64,000 nt of DNA, from the NCBI RefSeq assembly GCF_001278035.1, contig NZ_CP009452.1, positions 467,501 through 531,500 of the forward strand, given 5' to 3'. Position 1 is the first letter of the stretch. Every line of letters begins with the position of its first letter. Shown in pieces: positions 54,481-62,591 of the stretch. The translations under genes were made by a program, and so were the position numbers. The stretch comes from Sphingopyxis sp. 113P3 (lineage in GTDB: Bacteria > Pseudomonadota > Alphaproteobacteria > Sphingomonadales > Sphingomonadaceae). The notes under the pieces were generated by a model that saw only the letters and a program-made list of their open reading frames with translations, was not told the origin of the DNA and did no database searches.

Positions 54481-55442
54481 GCGGGATGCAGCCGACGCTT
54501 CTCACGCCGCGCGTGCTCATCCCCTTCGCTTTGGTGACCCTGGTGTGGGGTTCGACGTGGATTGTGATCAAGGGGCAGCTCGGGGTTGTCCCGCCGAGCT
54601 GGTCGGTAACGTATCGTTTTACCGTGGCGGCGCTGGTGATGTTCGCCTTTGCCGCGCTGCGCCGCGAACGAATCTGGATCGACGCTCGCGCGCTGGCCTT
54701 CGCCGCGCTGCTCGGCGTGGCGCAGTTCACCTTCAACTTCAATTTCGTGTACCGCGCCGAACAGCATATCACCTCGGGCCTCGTTGCGGTGCTCTTCGCG
54801 TTGCTGATCGTGCCCAACACGCTGCTGGGCCGGGCCTTGTTGAAGACGCCGCTGGAGGGGCGATTCCTGCTCGGCGCCGGAATCGCGATCAGCGGGGTCG
54901 CCATGATGATCATCCACGAATATCAGGTCGCAGCGCTCGGCGCAGCGGCGGTGATCCTCGGAATCGTCTTGACCCTCTCGGGCGTACTCAGTGCCTCGAT
55001 CGCCAATGTTATGCAGGGGACCGCCTTCGCACGCGCGCAATCGATGACGGTGATGATCGCCTGGGCGATGCTGTTCGGTGCCCTCGCCGACGGGGCCTTT
55101 GCCTGGATCACGACCGGACCGCCCGTGGTGGACATGCGCTTTGTCTACCTCGGCGGCATATTCTATCTCGGTGTCATCGCGAGTGCGGTAACCTTCCCGC
55201 TCTATTTCGGCATCATCCGCGCGGTGGGGCCCGGACAGGCGGCCTGGTCAAGCGTGCTGATCCCGATCATAGCGATGGGTTTCTCGACCCTGTTCGAAGG
55301 CTACCATTGGTCGTTGTTGTCGATCGCAGGCGGTGCTGTGGCGTTGGTCGGATTGGTGATCGCGGTCGCGAAGCGGCCGGCGCGGCCTTCGGTCAGCGGC
55401 AATATGGTGTCGCTTCCCTGCGAAGATGAGGCCGCTGATTAG
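54477..55442 (+). CDS. DMT-superfamily (EamA) transporter
   Basis: A 321-residue membrane protein with two EamA repeats and about ten spans, e.g. [23 protein letters not shown] at the start and [18 protein letters not shown] at the end. The first span carries the WGSTW signature of the family. Members export amino acids or metabolites. Overlap with ltaE suggests shared expression; it converges on murA with stop codons overlapping by four bases. Confidence 0.88.
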   Translation: MSGMQPTLLTPRVLIPFALVTLVWGSTWIVIKGQLGVVPPSWSVTYRFTVAALVMFAFAALRRERIWIDARALAFAALLGVAQFTFNFNFVYRAEQHITSGLVAVLFALLIVPNTLLGRALLKTPLEGRFLLGAGIAISGVAMMIIHEYQVAALGAAAVILGIVLTLSGVLSASIANVMQGTAFARAQSMTVMIAWAMLFGALADGAFAWITTGPPVVDMRFVYLGGIFYLGVIASAVTFPLYFGIIRAVGPGQAAWSSVLIPIIAMGFSTLFEGYHWSLLSIAGGAVALVGLVIAVAKRPARPSVSGNMVSLPCEDEAAD

Positions 55443-56725
55443 CCCGCGCTGATTCGTTCAATATCGGCACCGACCGCCTGCAGCTTCTCTTCCAGCCGTT
55501 CATAGCCGCGATCAAGGTGATAGACGCGGTTGACCTCGGTCTGACCTTCGGCGGCGAGGCCTGCGATGATCAAGCTCATCGAGGCGCGCAGGTCGGTCGC
55601 CATGACCGGCGCACCGATCAGCCGTTCTACCCCGCGGACGACCGCGGTCCGACCCTTGACCTGAATGTCGCAGCCCATGCGGGCAAGTTCGGGAACGTGC
55701 ATGTAGCGGTTCTCGAAAATCGTCTCGGTAAAGAGCGACGCGCCAGTGCCGAGCGTCGCCATCGCCATGAACTGCGCCTGCATGTCGGTCGGGAAGCCGG
55801 GGTAGGGGGCGGTCGAAAGCGTGACGGGGTAGGCGCGGCCTGTCATGGCAACGCGGATGCCCGCCTTGGTTTCCTCCACCGTGGCGCCCGCCTCGCGCAA
55901 TGCGGCAAGCGTCGCTTCCATCTCGGCCGCCTTCGCACCGACCAGTTCCACATCGCCCTCGGTGATCACCGCAGCGCAGGCGTAGCTTCCCGCTTCGATC
56001 CGGTCGGCCATCACGCGATAGGTCGCGCCGTGCAGCCGGTCGACGCCTTCGATCGTCAGCGTCTCGGTGCCGATGCCGTCGATCATGGCGCCCATGGCGA
56101 CGAGGCAGTTGCAAAGGTCGACAATCTCGGGTTCACGGGCCGCATTCTCAAGCACGCAACTTCCCTTGGCGAGCACCGCGGCCATCAGCGCATTCTCGGT
56201 CGCGCCGACCGAGACCACCGGAAAGGTATATTTGCCCCCAGGCAGCCGGCCGCCGCTCGGTGCGCTTGCTCTTACATAGCCCGAGGCAAGTTCAATCTCG
56301 GCGCCGAAGGCTTCAAGGGCTTTGAGGTGGAGATCGATTGGCCGGTTCCCGATCGCGCAGCCGCCCGGAAGGCTGACCGTCGCCTCGCCTGCGCGTGCGA
56401 GCAGCGGGCCGAGGACGAGGATCGAGGCGCGCATCTTGCGCACGATATCATAGGGAGCGACGGTCGATGTCAGTGTCGTCGTTCGGGCCGTCATGACCCG
56501 CCCGAAATCCTCGGGCCGCGATCCTTCTATTGTCGTCGAGCAACCGAGCTGGTTGAGAAGATGACCAAAGCCGTCGACGTCGGCGAGCCTCGGCAGGTTG
56601 CGAAGAGTCAGGGGCTCGTCGGTGAGCAGTGCGCAGGGGAGCAGCGTGAGCGCTGCATTCTTGGCGCCGGAAATAGGGATACGGCCCTTGAGTCGCTGGC
56701 CGCCGCGAATGACGATCTGATCCAT
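55439..56725 (-). CDS. murA: UDP-N-acetylglucosamine 1-carboxyvinyltransferase
   Basis: A 428-residue MurA, the first committed enzyme of peptidoglycan synthesis. Lys22-Asn23 in [11 protein letters not shown] and the active-site loop [15 protein letters not shown] with Cys123 (the fosfomycin target position) are present, then [18 protein letters not shown] and [15 protein letters not shown]. Length is normal. It is read toward the DMT transporter. The gene probably has its own promoter upstream of 56725. Confidence 0.97.
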   Translation of the reverse strand: MDQIVIRGGQRLKGRIPISGAKNAALTLLPCALLTDEPLTLRNLPRLADVDGFGHLLNQLGCSTTIEGSRPEDFGRVMTARTTTLTSTVAPYDIVRKMRASILVLGPLLARAGEATVSLPGGCAIGNRPIDLHLKALEAFGAEIELASGYVRASAPSGGRLPGGKYTFPVVSVGATENALMAAVLAKGSCVLENAAREPEIVDLCNCLVAMGAMIDGIGTETLTIEGVDRLHGATYRVMADRIEAGSYACAAVITEGDVELVGAKAAEMEATLAALREAGATVEETKAGIRVAMTGRAYPVTLSTAPYPGFPTDMQAQFMAMATLGTGASLFTETIFENRYMHVPELARMGCDIQVKGRTAVVRGVERLIGAPVMATDLRASMSLIIAGLAAEGQTEVNRVYHLDRGYERLEEKLQAVGADIERISAG

Positions 56726-56780
56726 CGGGTGTCTTTAGCCGATGCACGGGAGCGCGCAAGCGGCGCTGTCCTTGCGCACT

Positions 56781-58361
56781 TCACGGGCCTAGCTCGACCG
56801 TCCGGGTAATGCCGATCGCCTCCAGAAAGACCGTGTCATGGCTGACGACGAGCAGCGCCCCGTCATAGGCGGCAAGCCCAGCCTCGACCGCACCGAGCGA
56901 GTCGAGGTCGAGATGATTGGTGGGCTCATCGAGGATCAGCAGTTGCGGAGGCGTCGGCGCGCCGAGCGTGCAGGCGAGGCCCGCGCGCAGCATCTGACCG
57001 CCGCTCAGGGTCCCCGCGGCACGGTCGGCTGCAAGCGAACGAAAGCCGAAGCGTGCGAGCGCGGCGCGACATTGGTTGTTCGTTGTCCCGGGATTGAGAC
57101 GCACAAAATTGTCCGCGATCGATCGAGCGGGATCGAGGAGCGATACGCGCTGGTCAAAGAAGGCGAAGGGGACCGGCGCTCGCACGCTGCCCTGCCACGG
57201 TTTCAGCGATCCCGCGATGAGGGCGAGCACGGTCGACTTGCCTGATCCATTGGGACCGGCAATGGCGATCCGCTCGGGACCGGTGATCATGAGCGAGAGA
57301 TCGCGCACGACGGGTTTGCCCGGAAGATAGCCTGCGGTAACTCGGTCGAGCTTGAGCACCGTGCGCGACGGGGGCAGACCGCTTGACGCAAGTGCCACCG
57401 CGAGCGGATCCGCCGTCTCGACGCGGCGCCGCGCCTCGGCGAGCTGTGTCTCGGCGGCTTCGCGCTGTCGGTCGGCGAGACGGCTTCCGGCGGCGCGACT
57501 TTCTTCTGCGCGGCGCTTGCGGGCACCAAGGAGGATGTTCGGCATATCGCCGCGCGCCGCCTTGCGGCGTCCGCCCGCATCGCGCTTGTCCTGTTTCTCG
57601 CTTGCCGCCTGCACCCGGCGCCGAACCTCATCAACATTCTTTTCCGCATTCGCGAGCCTGGCTTCGGCGGCAGCCTGTTCGGCCTCCTTATGAGCTCGAT
57701 AGGCGCTCCAGCCACCGCTCGTGCGCGTCGCCCCGAGCGCGGTCAGTTCGACGATCGCATCCATTTCCTCGAGCAGTTCGCGGTCGTGGCTGACAACAAG
57801 CGCGCCGCCGCGCCATCCCGCGAGCAGGTCGCGCACGGCTTCGCGGCCCTCGCGGTCGAGATTGTTCGTCGGCTCGTCGAGCAAGAGGAAATCGGGCGCG
57901 GCGAAGACGATGGCGGCGAGCGCAGCGCGCGTCCGCTGGCCTCCCGACAGCGCAATGAGCGGCGTCTCGAGGGGAAGCGGCAGGCGCGTCTTGGCGAGTG
58001 CCTCTTCGATGCGCGGCTCAACTGTCCAGTCGGTTTCGGCGATTTCGTCTACCGTGGCGTCGCCCGCTTCGGCCTTCCGCACGAGTGCGATTGCATCGCG
58101 CGCGCCGAAGAGGTCGACGATTGTTTCCATGTCAGGGACCTGCACCATCTGGCGCAGCATCGCGGTGCTGCCCTCGATGATGACACGTCCCGTCGGGGGG
58201 GAGAGTTCCTGCGCAATCAGACGCAGAAGCGTCGATTTTCCGACGCCGTTGCGGCCGACGATGCCGGTGCGCTCGCGCTGAAACTGGAGATTGAGGTCGG
58301 TGAAGACGGTCCGGCCGTCAGGGGTGGACCAGCGAAGATGGGCAATGGTGATCGAAGACAT
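56781..58361 (-). CDS. ABC-F family ATPase
   Basis: A 526-residue protein with two ABC domains and no membrane span. Walker A sites are GRNGVGKS (36-43) and GPNGSGKS in the second half; each has LSGGQ and a DEPTNNLD/DEPTNHLD segment; between them is a charged coiled-coil linker (about 220-320, KEAEQAAAEARLANAEKNVDEVRRRVQ onward). ABC-F proteins act on the ribosome as translation factors or antibiotic-resistance factors. The subgroup is unclear; a long basic linker fits the latter possibility, but no drug can be named. ATG 58361 lies in the arm of an inverted repeat with a leader ORF; the ATG at 58385 is the alternative. Confidence 0.88.
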   Translation of the reverse strand: MSSITIAHLRWSTPDGRTVFTDLNLQFQRERTGIVGRNGVGKSTLLRLIAQELSPPTGRVIIEGSTAMLRQMVQVPDMETIVDLFGARDAIALVRKAEAGDATVDEIAETDWTVEPRIEEALAKTRLPLPLETPLIALSGGQRTRAALAAIVFAAPDFLLLDEPTNNLDREGREAVRDLLAGWRGGALVVSHDRELLEEMDAIVELTALGATRTSGGWSAYRAHKEAEQAAAEARLANAEKNVDEVRRRVQAASEKQDKRDAGGRRKAARGDMPNILLGARKRRAEESRAAGSRLADRQREAAETQLAEARRRVETADPLAVALASSGLPPSRTVLKLDRVTAGYLPGKPVVRDLSLMITGPERIAIAGPNGSGKSTVLALIAGSLKPWQGSVRAPVPFAFFDQRVSLLDPARSIADNFVRLNPGTTNNQCRAALARFGFRSLAADRAAGTLSGGQMLRAGLACTLGAPTPPQLLILDEPTNHLDLDSLGAVEAGLAAYDGALLVVSHDTVFLEAIGITRTVELGP

Positions 58362-58419
58362 GGACAAGGGCTTTCCTGGCGGCAAGGCGTTCGGGCGTTG
58401 CGGTCAGTTTCTTGTCCAT
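58318..58419 (-). CDS. Leader ORF (33 codons) overlapping the ABC-F start
   Basis: On the minus strand a 33-codon ORF starts with ATGGACAAG and reads MDKKLTATPERLAARKALVHVF onward. It ends 40 bases inside the ABC-F gene in another frame. GGAG lies 11-14 bases before its ATG. Overlapping leader ORFs are a known way to control ABC-F and Erm resistance genes. It has no homology I can name and could be a chance ORF; its coincidence with the inverted repeat is the reason it is listed. Confidence 0.45.
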   Translation of the reverse strand: MDKKLTATPERLAARKALVHVFDHHCPSSLVHP

Positions 58420-58420
58420 G
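58359..58420 (-). promoter_or_regulatory. Inverted repeat containing both the leader and ABC-F start codons
   Basis: A perfect 10-bp inverted repeat: CATGGACAAG (plus strand 58359-58368) and CTTGTCCATG (58411-58420), 42 bases apart. In the minus-strand mRNA the leader ATG lies in the first arm and the ABC-F ATG in the second, so pairing would hide the ABC-F start. The ABC-F ribosome site (AGGAAAG) lies in the loop next to the second arm. Confidence 0.6.
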
Positions 58421-58493
58421 ACGGGGTCCACTCCGGTTCGTTCGGGCCGCCAATCTAGGGATTGCCGCTGCGCGGCGCAACGGGGATGGTCGG

Positions 58494-59462
58494 CTAGAGC
58501 CAGCCGATGCTCTTGAAGCGCCAATAGAGAAGCCCGCAGATGCCGCCCATCACCGCGAGCGCCAGGGGATAGCCGAAGCTCCAGCCGAGTTCGGGCATAT
58601 GCGTGAAATTCATGCCGTAGATACCGGCAATCGCCGTTGGCACCGCGAGAATTGCCGCCCAGGCCGCGAGCTGGCGAGTGATCACGCCCTGGCGTTGCTG
58701 TTCGAGCAGCCCGTTGGTCTCGATCACGCTCGCGGCTATGTCGCGTAGTCCGGTCAGACGAAACTCCGCGCGTTGAACATGATCCCAGATGTCGCGAAAA
58801 AATGGGCGCACCGCATCATCGATGCACGGCAGCGGTGTCGTCGCGAGCTTGTAGGCGAGATCCTTCATCAATCCGGCAAGGCGCTGGAAACGGATGATTT
58901 CGTGTCGCTGGGCGTAAAGATGCCGGATTTCGGCGGCGTCGAGCGGTGTGTCCATCACGCTGTCCTCGAGGATCAGCATCTGGTCCTCGATCGCGTCGAT
59001 CACAGGGAAATAGCCATCGACGATGAAGTCGAGAACGGCGTGGAGAACATAATCGGGGCCGTGGCCCAGCAGGGCGGGTGAGGCCTCGAGCCGCGCGCGC
59101 ACCTCGGCGTGCCCCCGTGCCGAGCCGTGGCGGACAGAGATGATGAAATGGCGGCCGACGAAAAAAGCCGTTTCACCGGGCTGGATGGTGTCGGCTTCAA
59201 GATTGGCGGTCCGCGCGATGACGAAGAGCTGTTCGCCGTAGACGTCGGCCTTGGGGAGCTGGTTGGCCTTCAGCGCATCCTCAACCGCGAGCGGATGCAG
59301 GCCGAAACGCGCCGCGATTCGCTGTAGCTCCGTCTCGGTGGGCTCAAAGAGGCCGAGCCAGAAAAAGTCGCCCTCGGCGCATGGGTCGCAAGCTGCCTCA
59401 TCGGGGTCGATGTCGCGCACCAGCTTGCCTTGGTTGTAAAGACGGGCGGCCATGATCGGCAT
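58494..59462 (-). CDS. CorA-family magnesium/divalent cation transporter
   Basis: A 322-residue CorA-type channel. The N-terminal two thirds is the cytosolic funnel (charged, helical), the C-terminus holds two spans and the hallmark YGMNFTHMPELGW, ending LLYWRFKSIGWL. It admits Mg2+ (possibly Co2+ or Ni2+). ATG 59462 is natural. It precedes the ABC-F gene on the same strand with an untranslated gap of about 75 bases before the leader ORF. Confidence 0.9.
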   Translation of the reverse strand: MPIMAARLYNQGKLVRDIDPDEAACDPCAEGDFFWLGLFEPTETELQRIAARFGLHPLAVEDALKANQLPKADVYGEQLFVIARTANLEADTIQPGETAFFVGRHFIISVRHGSARGHAEVRARLEASPALLGHGPDYVLHAVLDFIVDGYFPVIDAIEDQMLILEDSVMDTPLDAAEIRHLYAQRHEIIRFQRLAGLMKDLAYKLATTPLPCIDDAVRPFFRDIWDHVQRAEFRLTGLRDIAASVIETNGLLEQQRQGVITRQLAAWAAILAVPTAIAGIYGMNFTHMPELGWSFGYPLALAVMGGICGLLYWRFKSIGWL

Positions 59463-59523
59463 CGGCGGGCATCCTGCTGCTTTGATGCGAGCATAGTCTC
59501 CAAGGGTGCCGCCGCAAAGCCGC

Positions 59524-59985
59524 TCAAAGCGTCATGCGATAAACGAGAAAGCCCGACCGTTCGGCAATGGCATCATAGAGACGGCGCGCGGTGTGATTGG
59601 TCTCGTGCGTCTGCCAATAGACGCGCGCCGCGCCCGCCTTGCGCGCTTCTTCGGCCACGCGCAGGATCAGCGCCGAGGCGATCCCTCGCCCGCGCGCGGC
59701 TTCGGCGGTAAACAGGTCCTGCAGGTAACAGATGTCGGCGATGGACGTCGTGCTGCGGTGATAGAGATAATGGACGAGGCCGACGAGTTCGCCTTCGGCC
59801 TCCGCGACGAGCGCATGGACCGGCTGGTCGGGGTCGAAAAAACGCACCCAGGTCGAGGAGGTGATATCCGGGGGGAGCGCCGTTGTCCCGCTGCGGCCGT
59901 AAAATTCATTATAGCCCTGCCACAGCGGAAGCCAGCGATCGAAGTCGCCTTGCACTGGCGGGCGGATCAGAAGCCTGGTGGTCAT
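59524..59985 (-). CDS. GNAT-family N-acetyltransferase
   Basis: A 153-residue GNAT enzyme: RLLIRPPVQGDFDRWLPLWQGYNEFYG at the start, LQDLFTAEAARGRGIASALILRVAEEARKAGAARVYWQTHETNHTARRLYDAIAERSGFLVY covering the acetyl-CoA loop and last strands. This looks like the family annotated as acetyltransferases acting on small amines, but the acceptor is unknown. ATG 59985 is preferred over the upstream GTG-like reading that runs to 60030. Confidence 0.85.
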   Translation of the reverse strand: MTTRLLIRPPVQGDFDRWLPLWQGYNEFYGRSGTTALPPDITSSTWVRFFDPDQPVHALVAEAEGELVGLVHYLYHRSTTSIADICYLQDLFTAEAARGRGIASALILRVAEEARKAGAARVYWQTHETNHTARRLYDAIAERSGFLVYRMTL

Positions 59986-59998
59986 GGGATGTCGTGCC

Positions 59999-60568
59999 CT
60001 AGGCCGCCGGCAGCCGCGTGTCGGCGGCAATCCAATTGTCCTCCCACGTCACCCCGCCGTCGGCCGAATAGGCTTGTTCGAAGCGCGCCTCGTCGGCGGA
60101 GACGCGGGTAACGATGAACCGGACGAGGATGACCCGGCCGTCGACCCTGTCCTGCCCATAGAAAAGGCCGCGGCCTGCGGCGTCGAAACCGCCATAGACG
60201 GGGGCGGTGAGTTCGCCGCCCGCAGCGCTCGCATAGTTGAGGCTCCATTGACCGGTCATGCGATTGAAAAGCCGTAGCGAGCCGCCTTCGATCTTTCCCG
60301 CGTCACCTGATACGGAAAGATCAACGAAATTGGCGCGGCCGCCCATCAGCGGACGCACAACGCTGGTGCCGCGATATTCGCTCCAGTAGGCATCTGCCCC
60401 CGACAAGGGATTCTGCCGCACCTTCACGACCGTCGCCCATGTCCCAATCTCCCAATCGAAGGCGGAGCCACCTTCTGGTGCTGCGGATTTGGCGGGCGCA
60501 GGTTCGGCAGCAGCCGGGGCAGGGGCGAGGGCAAGGGCAGCACTGAGCAGCAGGGTGCGAGCGATCAT
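59999..60568 (-). CDS. Secreted protein, function unknown
   Basis: A 189-residue protein with a signal peptide (MIARTLLLSAALALAPAPAAAEPAPAKS). The mature part has Trp/Gly-rich strands (FDWEIGTWATVVKVRQNPLSG, GGRANFVDLSVSGDAGKIEGGSLRLFNRMTGQWSLNYASA) that look like a lipocalin-like or DUF1579-type beta barrel, which is tentative. It sits 13 bases upstream of the GNAT gene on the same strand (likely one transcript). An IS element inserted about 120 bases before it may have removed its original upstream control. The much longer reading to 61681 is an artefact running through the IS. Confidence 0.75.
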   Translation of the reverse strand: MIARTLLLSAALALAPAPAAAEPAPAKSAAPEGGSAFDWEIGTWATVVKVRQNPLSGADAYWSEYRGTSVVRPLMGGRANFVDLSVSGDAGKIEGGSLRLFNRMTGQWSLNYASAAGGELTAPVYGGFDAAGRGLFYGQDRVDGRVILVRFIVTRVSADEARFEQAYSADGGVTWEDNWIAADTRLPAA

Positions 60569-60738
60569 GGGTCTTCCTTGGCAGGAGATACGCGATACCT
60601 CCATTGTGGCGCGGTGCAGCGAGGCTGTCCAACCGGGAAATGGGCACCAGAGCGCAGGGCAACAGAGCGCAGGATGGTTGCGTTCGCGCGCCTCTGACCG
60701 GGTCCAGACACATTTGAGACGCGAGGCTTGAGAAAGAC

Positions 60739-60791
60739 TCGGGGGTCTTCGAAGCTGAGGTTGCAACACACCAGCTGAAGGAGACCCCCGA
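60739..60791 (+). promoter_or_regulatory. Hairpin covering the transposase ribosome site
   Basis: TCGGGGGTCT (60739-60748) is perfectly complementary to AGACCCCCGA (60782-60791). The second arm contains part of the AAGGAGA ribosome site and ends at the first base of the ATG at 60791. In RNA the hairpin would hide the translation start and keep transposase levels low. Confidence 0.6.
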
Positions 60792-61816
60792 TGCAAGTAT
60801 TTCACCTGCCAGGCCGCGTTAGCAGAACCGCCCAGTTGATGTCTCGCCTGATCGGCGCGAAAGCCCCCGATAGCGAAGCGGCGATCAGGCGAGACATTGT
60901 TCATCGCTGGCGGCAGGCCATCCGCGAAGGGCTCTGCGCCGCTGCCGCGGCGAGGGCCGTGGGTGTCCCGCGCGCAACCCTCTACCGCTGGGAGAAGCGG
61001 CCCGAGCCGCTGAGCCGAAGGCCACTGCGGGTGCGCCAGCCGCGCTGGTCGCCAGCACTCGCCGAAGCGGTCGAGGAACTGCGGCTCGACAACCCCATGT
61101 GGGGCAAGCGCAAGATCGCCGTGCTGCTCGCCCGCGAAGGCTTCATGACCTCCGTCTCGACGGTCGGGCGCATCCTTCGAAGACTCGTCGCCAGAGGAGC
61201 AGTCGTCCCCGTGCCCCTGCTGCGCAGAAAACCCGGAGGACGCCGCTTCCGCTACAACAACAAGGAACGACACGCCCGTCGCCTGCCCAAAGGCCTCAGG
61301 CCATCGCTCCCAGGCCAGCTGGTCCAGATCGACACGCTGTTCATCAACATCCGACCCGGCAAGGCGATCAAGCACTTCACAGCCTATGATCCCGTCGCAA
61401 AGTGGACCCTCGGCAAGGTCGCCGCCAGCGCCACCGCCACCAATGCCACCGCCCTCCTCGACAAGCTCATCGCCGAAGCACCCTTCCCGATCACCGGTAT
61501 CCAGGTCGACGGCGGCTCCGAGTTCAGGGCTGAGTTCGAGACCGCCTGCCAAATCCGCGGCCTCCCGCTCTTCGTCCTCCCTCCCAAAAGCCCCCAACTC
61601 AACGGCGCCGTCGAACGAAACCAGGGATGCTGGCGATACGAGTTCTACGAATCCTACGACCTGCCCCATCGCATCGATCAACTACAGCCATTCGTCGATG
61701 CCTTCGCACACCGCTTCAACCACGTCAGGCCACACGATGCTCTCGACATGAAAACCCCCGCCGAGTACCTCCAGTCCATCAGCTGCGGAAATCTCCAGCA
61801 GTCTCATATGTACTGA
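60791..61816 (+). CDS. DDE transposase, integrase-core type
   Basis: A 341-residue transposase. The N-terminal third is a helix-turn-helix domain (about 25-70, DIVHRWRQAIREGLCAAAAARAVGVPRATLYRW); the catalytic triad is Asp181 (VQIDTLF), Asp240 (QVDGGSEF) and Glu275 (LNGAVERNQG), the DDE spacing of retroviral-integrase-like IS481/IS3 enzymes. Frame is intact. It is the only coding gene in the element. Confidence 0.9.
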   Translation: MQVFHLPGRVSRTAQLMSRLIGAKAPDSEAAIRRDIVHRWRQAIREGLCAAAAARAVGVPRATLYRWEKRPEPLSRRPLRVRQPRWSPALAEAVEELRLDNPMWGKRKIAVLLAREGFMTSVSTVGRILRRLVARGAVVPVPLLRRKPGGRRFRYNNKERHARRLPKGLRPSLPGQLVQIDTLFINIRPGKAIKHFTAYDPVAKWTLGKVAASATATNATALLDKLIAEAPFPITGIQVDGGSEFRAEFETACQIRGLPLFVLPPKSPQLNGAVERNQGCWRYEFYESYDLPHRIDQLQPFVDAFAHRFNHVRPHDALDMKTPAEYLQSISCGNLQQSHMY

Positions 61817-61873
61817 ACCCGGACAGCCTCTTGCCCCCTTCGCCAATCCGGTATAGAGCGATGGTCAATGTCC

Positions 61874-61895
61874 GGCCGCCCCGTGAGGGGCGGCC
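61874..61895 (+). other. GNRA-capped hairpin in the trcR leader
   Basis: Perfect 9-bp stem GGCCGCCCC-GTGA-GGGGCGGCC, followed by CTTATTATTT. It looks like an intrinsic terminator, but lies only about 30 bases before the trcR start, so it may be an attenuator or an mRNA-stabilising element. Confidence 0.5.
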
Positions 61896-61925
61896 CTTAT
61901 TATTTCCGCTTGGAGAAACCCAGCC

Positions 61926-62588
61926 ATGGCCAACGCCAATCCGACTCCGTTGATGCCGCACGCGACCGCCGCCTGGCTGGTCGATAACACCGGCCTCACC
62001 TTTGCCCAGATCGCCGAATTTTGCGGCATCCACATTCTCGAAGTGCAGGCTATTGCCGACGAGACCGCAGCGACAAAATATACTGGCCGCGACCCGGTAC
62101 GCGCGCACGAATTGACCATGGAAGAGATTGAAAAGGGTCAGAATGACCCTGAATACAAGCTCAAGATGAGCGTGCAGGGGCAGGACACGATCCGCCGCAC
62201 CCGAGGCCCGCGCTATACGCCGGTCAGCAAGCGCCAGGACAAGCCCGACGGTATCGCCTGGATCCTCAAGAATCATCCCGAGGTGTCGGATGGCGCGATC
62301 GGCAAGCTGATCGGCACGACGCGCAATACGATCAACGCGATCCGCGAGCGCAGCCATTGGAACAGCGCCAATATCGTTCCCAAGGACCCCGTGACGCTCG
62401 GCCTTTGTTCGCAGCGTGAGCTCGATGCACTCGTTGCCAAGGCAGCGAAGAAGGCCGGGATCAAGGCGCCCGAGGACAGCCGCTTCGAAGGCGACCGCGA
62501 AGCGCTCATCGAGGAACTGCGGGCCGAACGCACTGCAGCCGCCGAAGCGCGTGCCGCCGAGGAAGCTGAAGCCGGCGACGAAGCCTGA
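61926..62588 (+). CDS. trcR: TrcR (DUF1013), cell-cycle transcription regulator
   Basis: A 220-residue alphaproteobacterial DUF1013 protein: the start MANANPTPLMPHATAAWLVDNTGLTFAQIAEFCGIHILEVQAIADE and the HTH-like segment GIAWILKNHPEVSDGAIGKLIGTTRNTINAIRERSHWN are hallmarks. TrcR is known from Caulobacter as an RNA-polymerase-associated protein that promotes cell-cycle gene expression. The C-terminal tail is Ala/Glu rich. A GGAG ribosome site precedes ATG 61926. An IS element ends about 100 bases upstream, against its likely promoter. Confidence 0.88.
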   Translation: MANANPTPLMPHATAAWLVDNTGLTFAQIAEFCGIHILEVQAIADETAATKYTGRDPVRAHELTMEEIEKGQNDPEYKLKMSVQGQDTIRRTRGPRYTPVSKRQDKPDGIAWILKNHPEVSDGAIGKLIGTTRNTINAIRERSHWNSANIVPKDPVTLGLCSQRELDALVAKAAKKAGIKAPEDSRFEGDREALIEELRAERTAAAEARAAEEAEAGDEA

Positions 62589-62591
62589 GGC

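Larger units (their letters stand above)
60690..61830. mobile_element. Intact IS element (IS481-like) with 5-bp target duplication
   Basis: An 1131-bp element from TG (60695) to CA (61825). Imperfect terminal inverted repeats: left CTGACCGGGTCCAG...TTTGAGAC (60694-60720), right end, reversed, CTGTCCGGGTTCAG...ATATGAGAC (61801-61826), about 22 of 26 positions alike. Both ends abut GCCTC (60690-60694 and 61826-61830), a 5-bp target-site duplication, so the insertion is simple and possibly recent. It encodes one transposase and lies in the divergent space between a secreted-protein gene and trcR. Confidence 0.85.

Noticed and set aside
59999..61681. A 560-codon reading frame across the secreted gene and the IS
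   Set aside because: The upstream 370 codons are the antisense of the transposase and its leader; the real protein starts at 60568 with a signal peptide.
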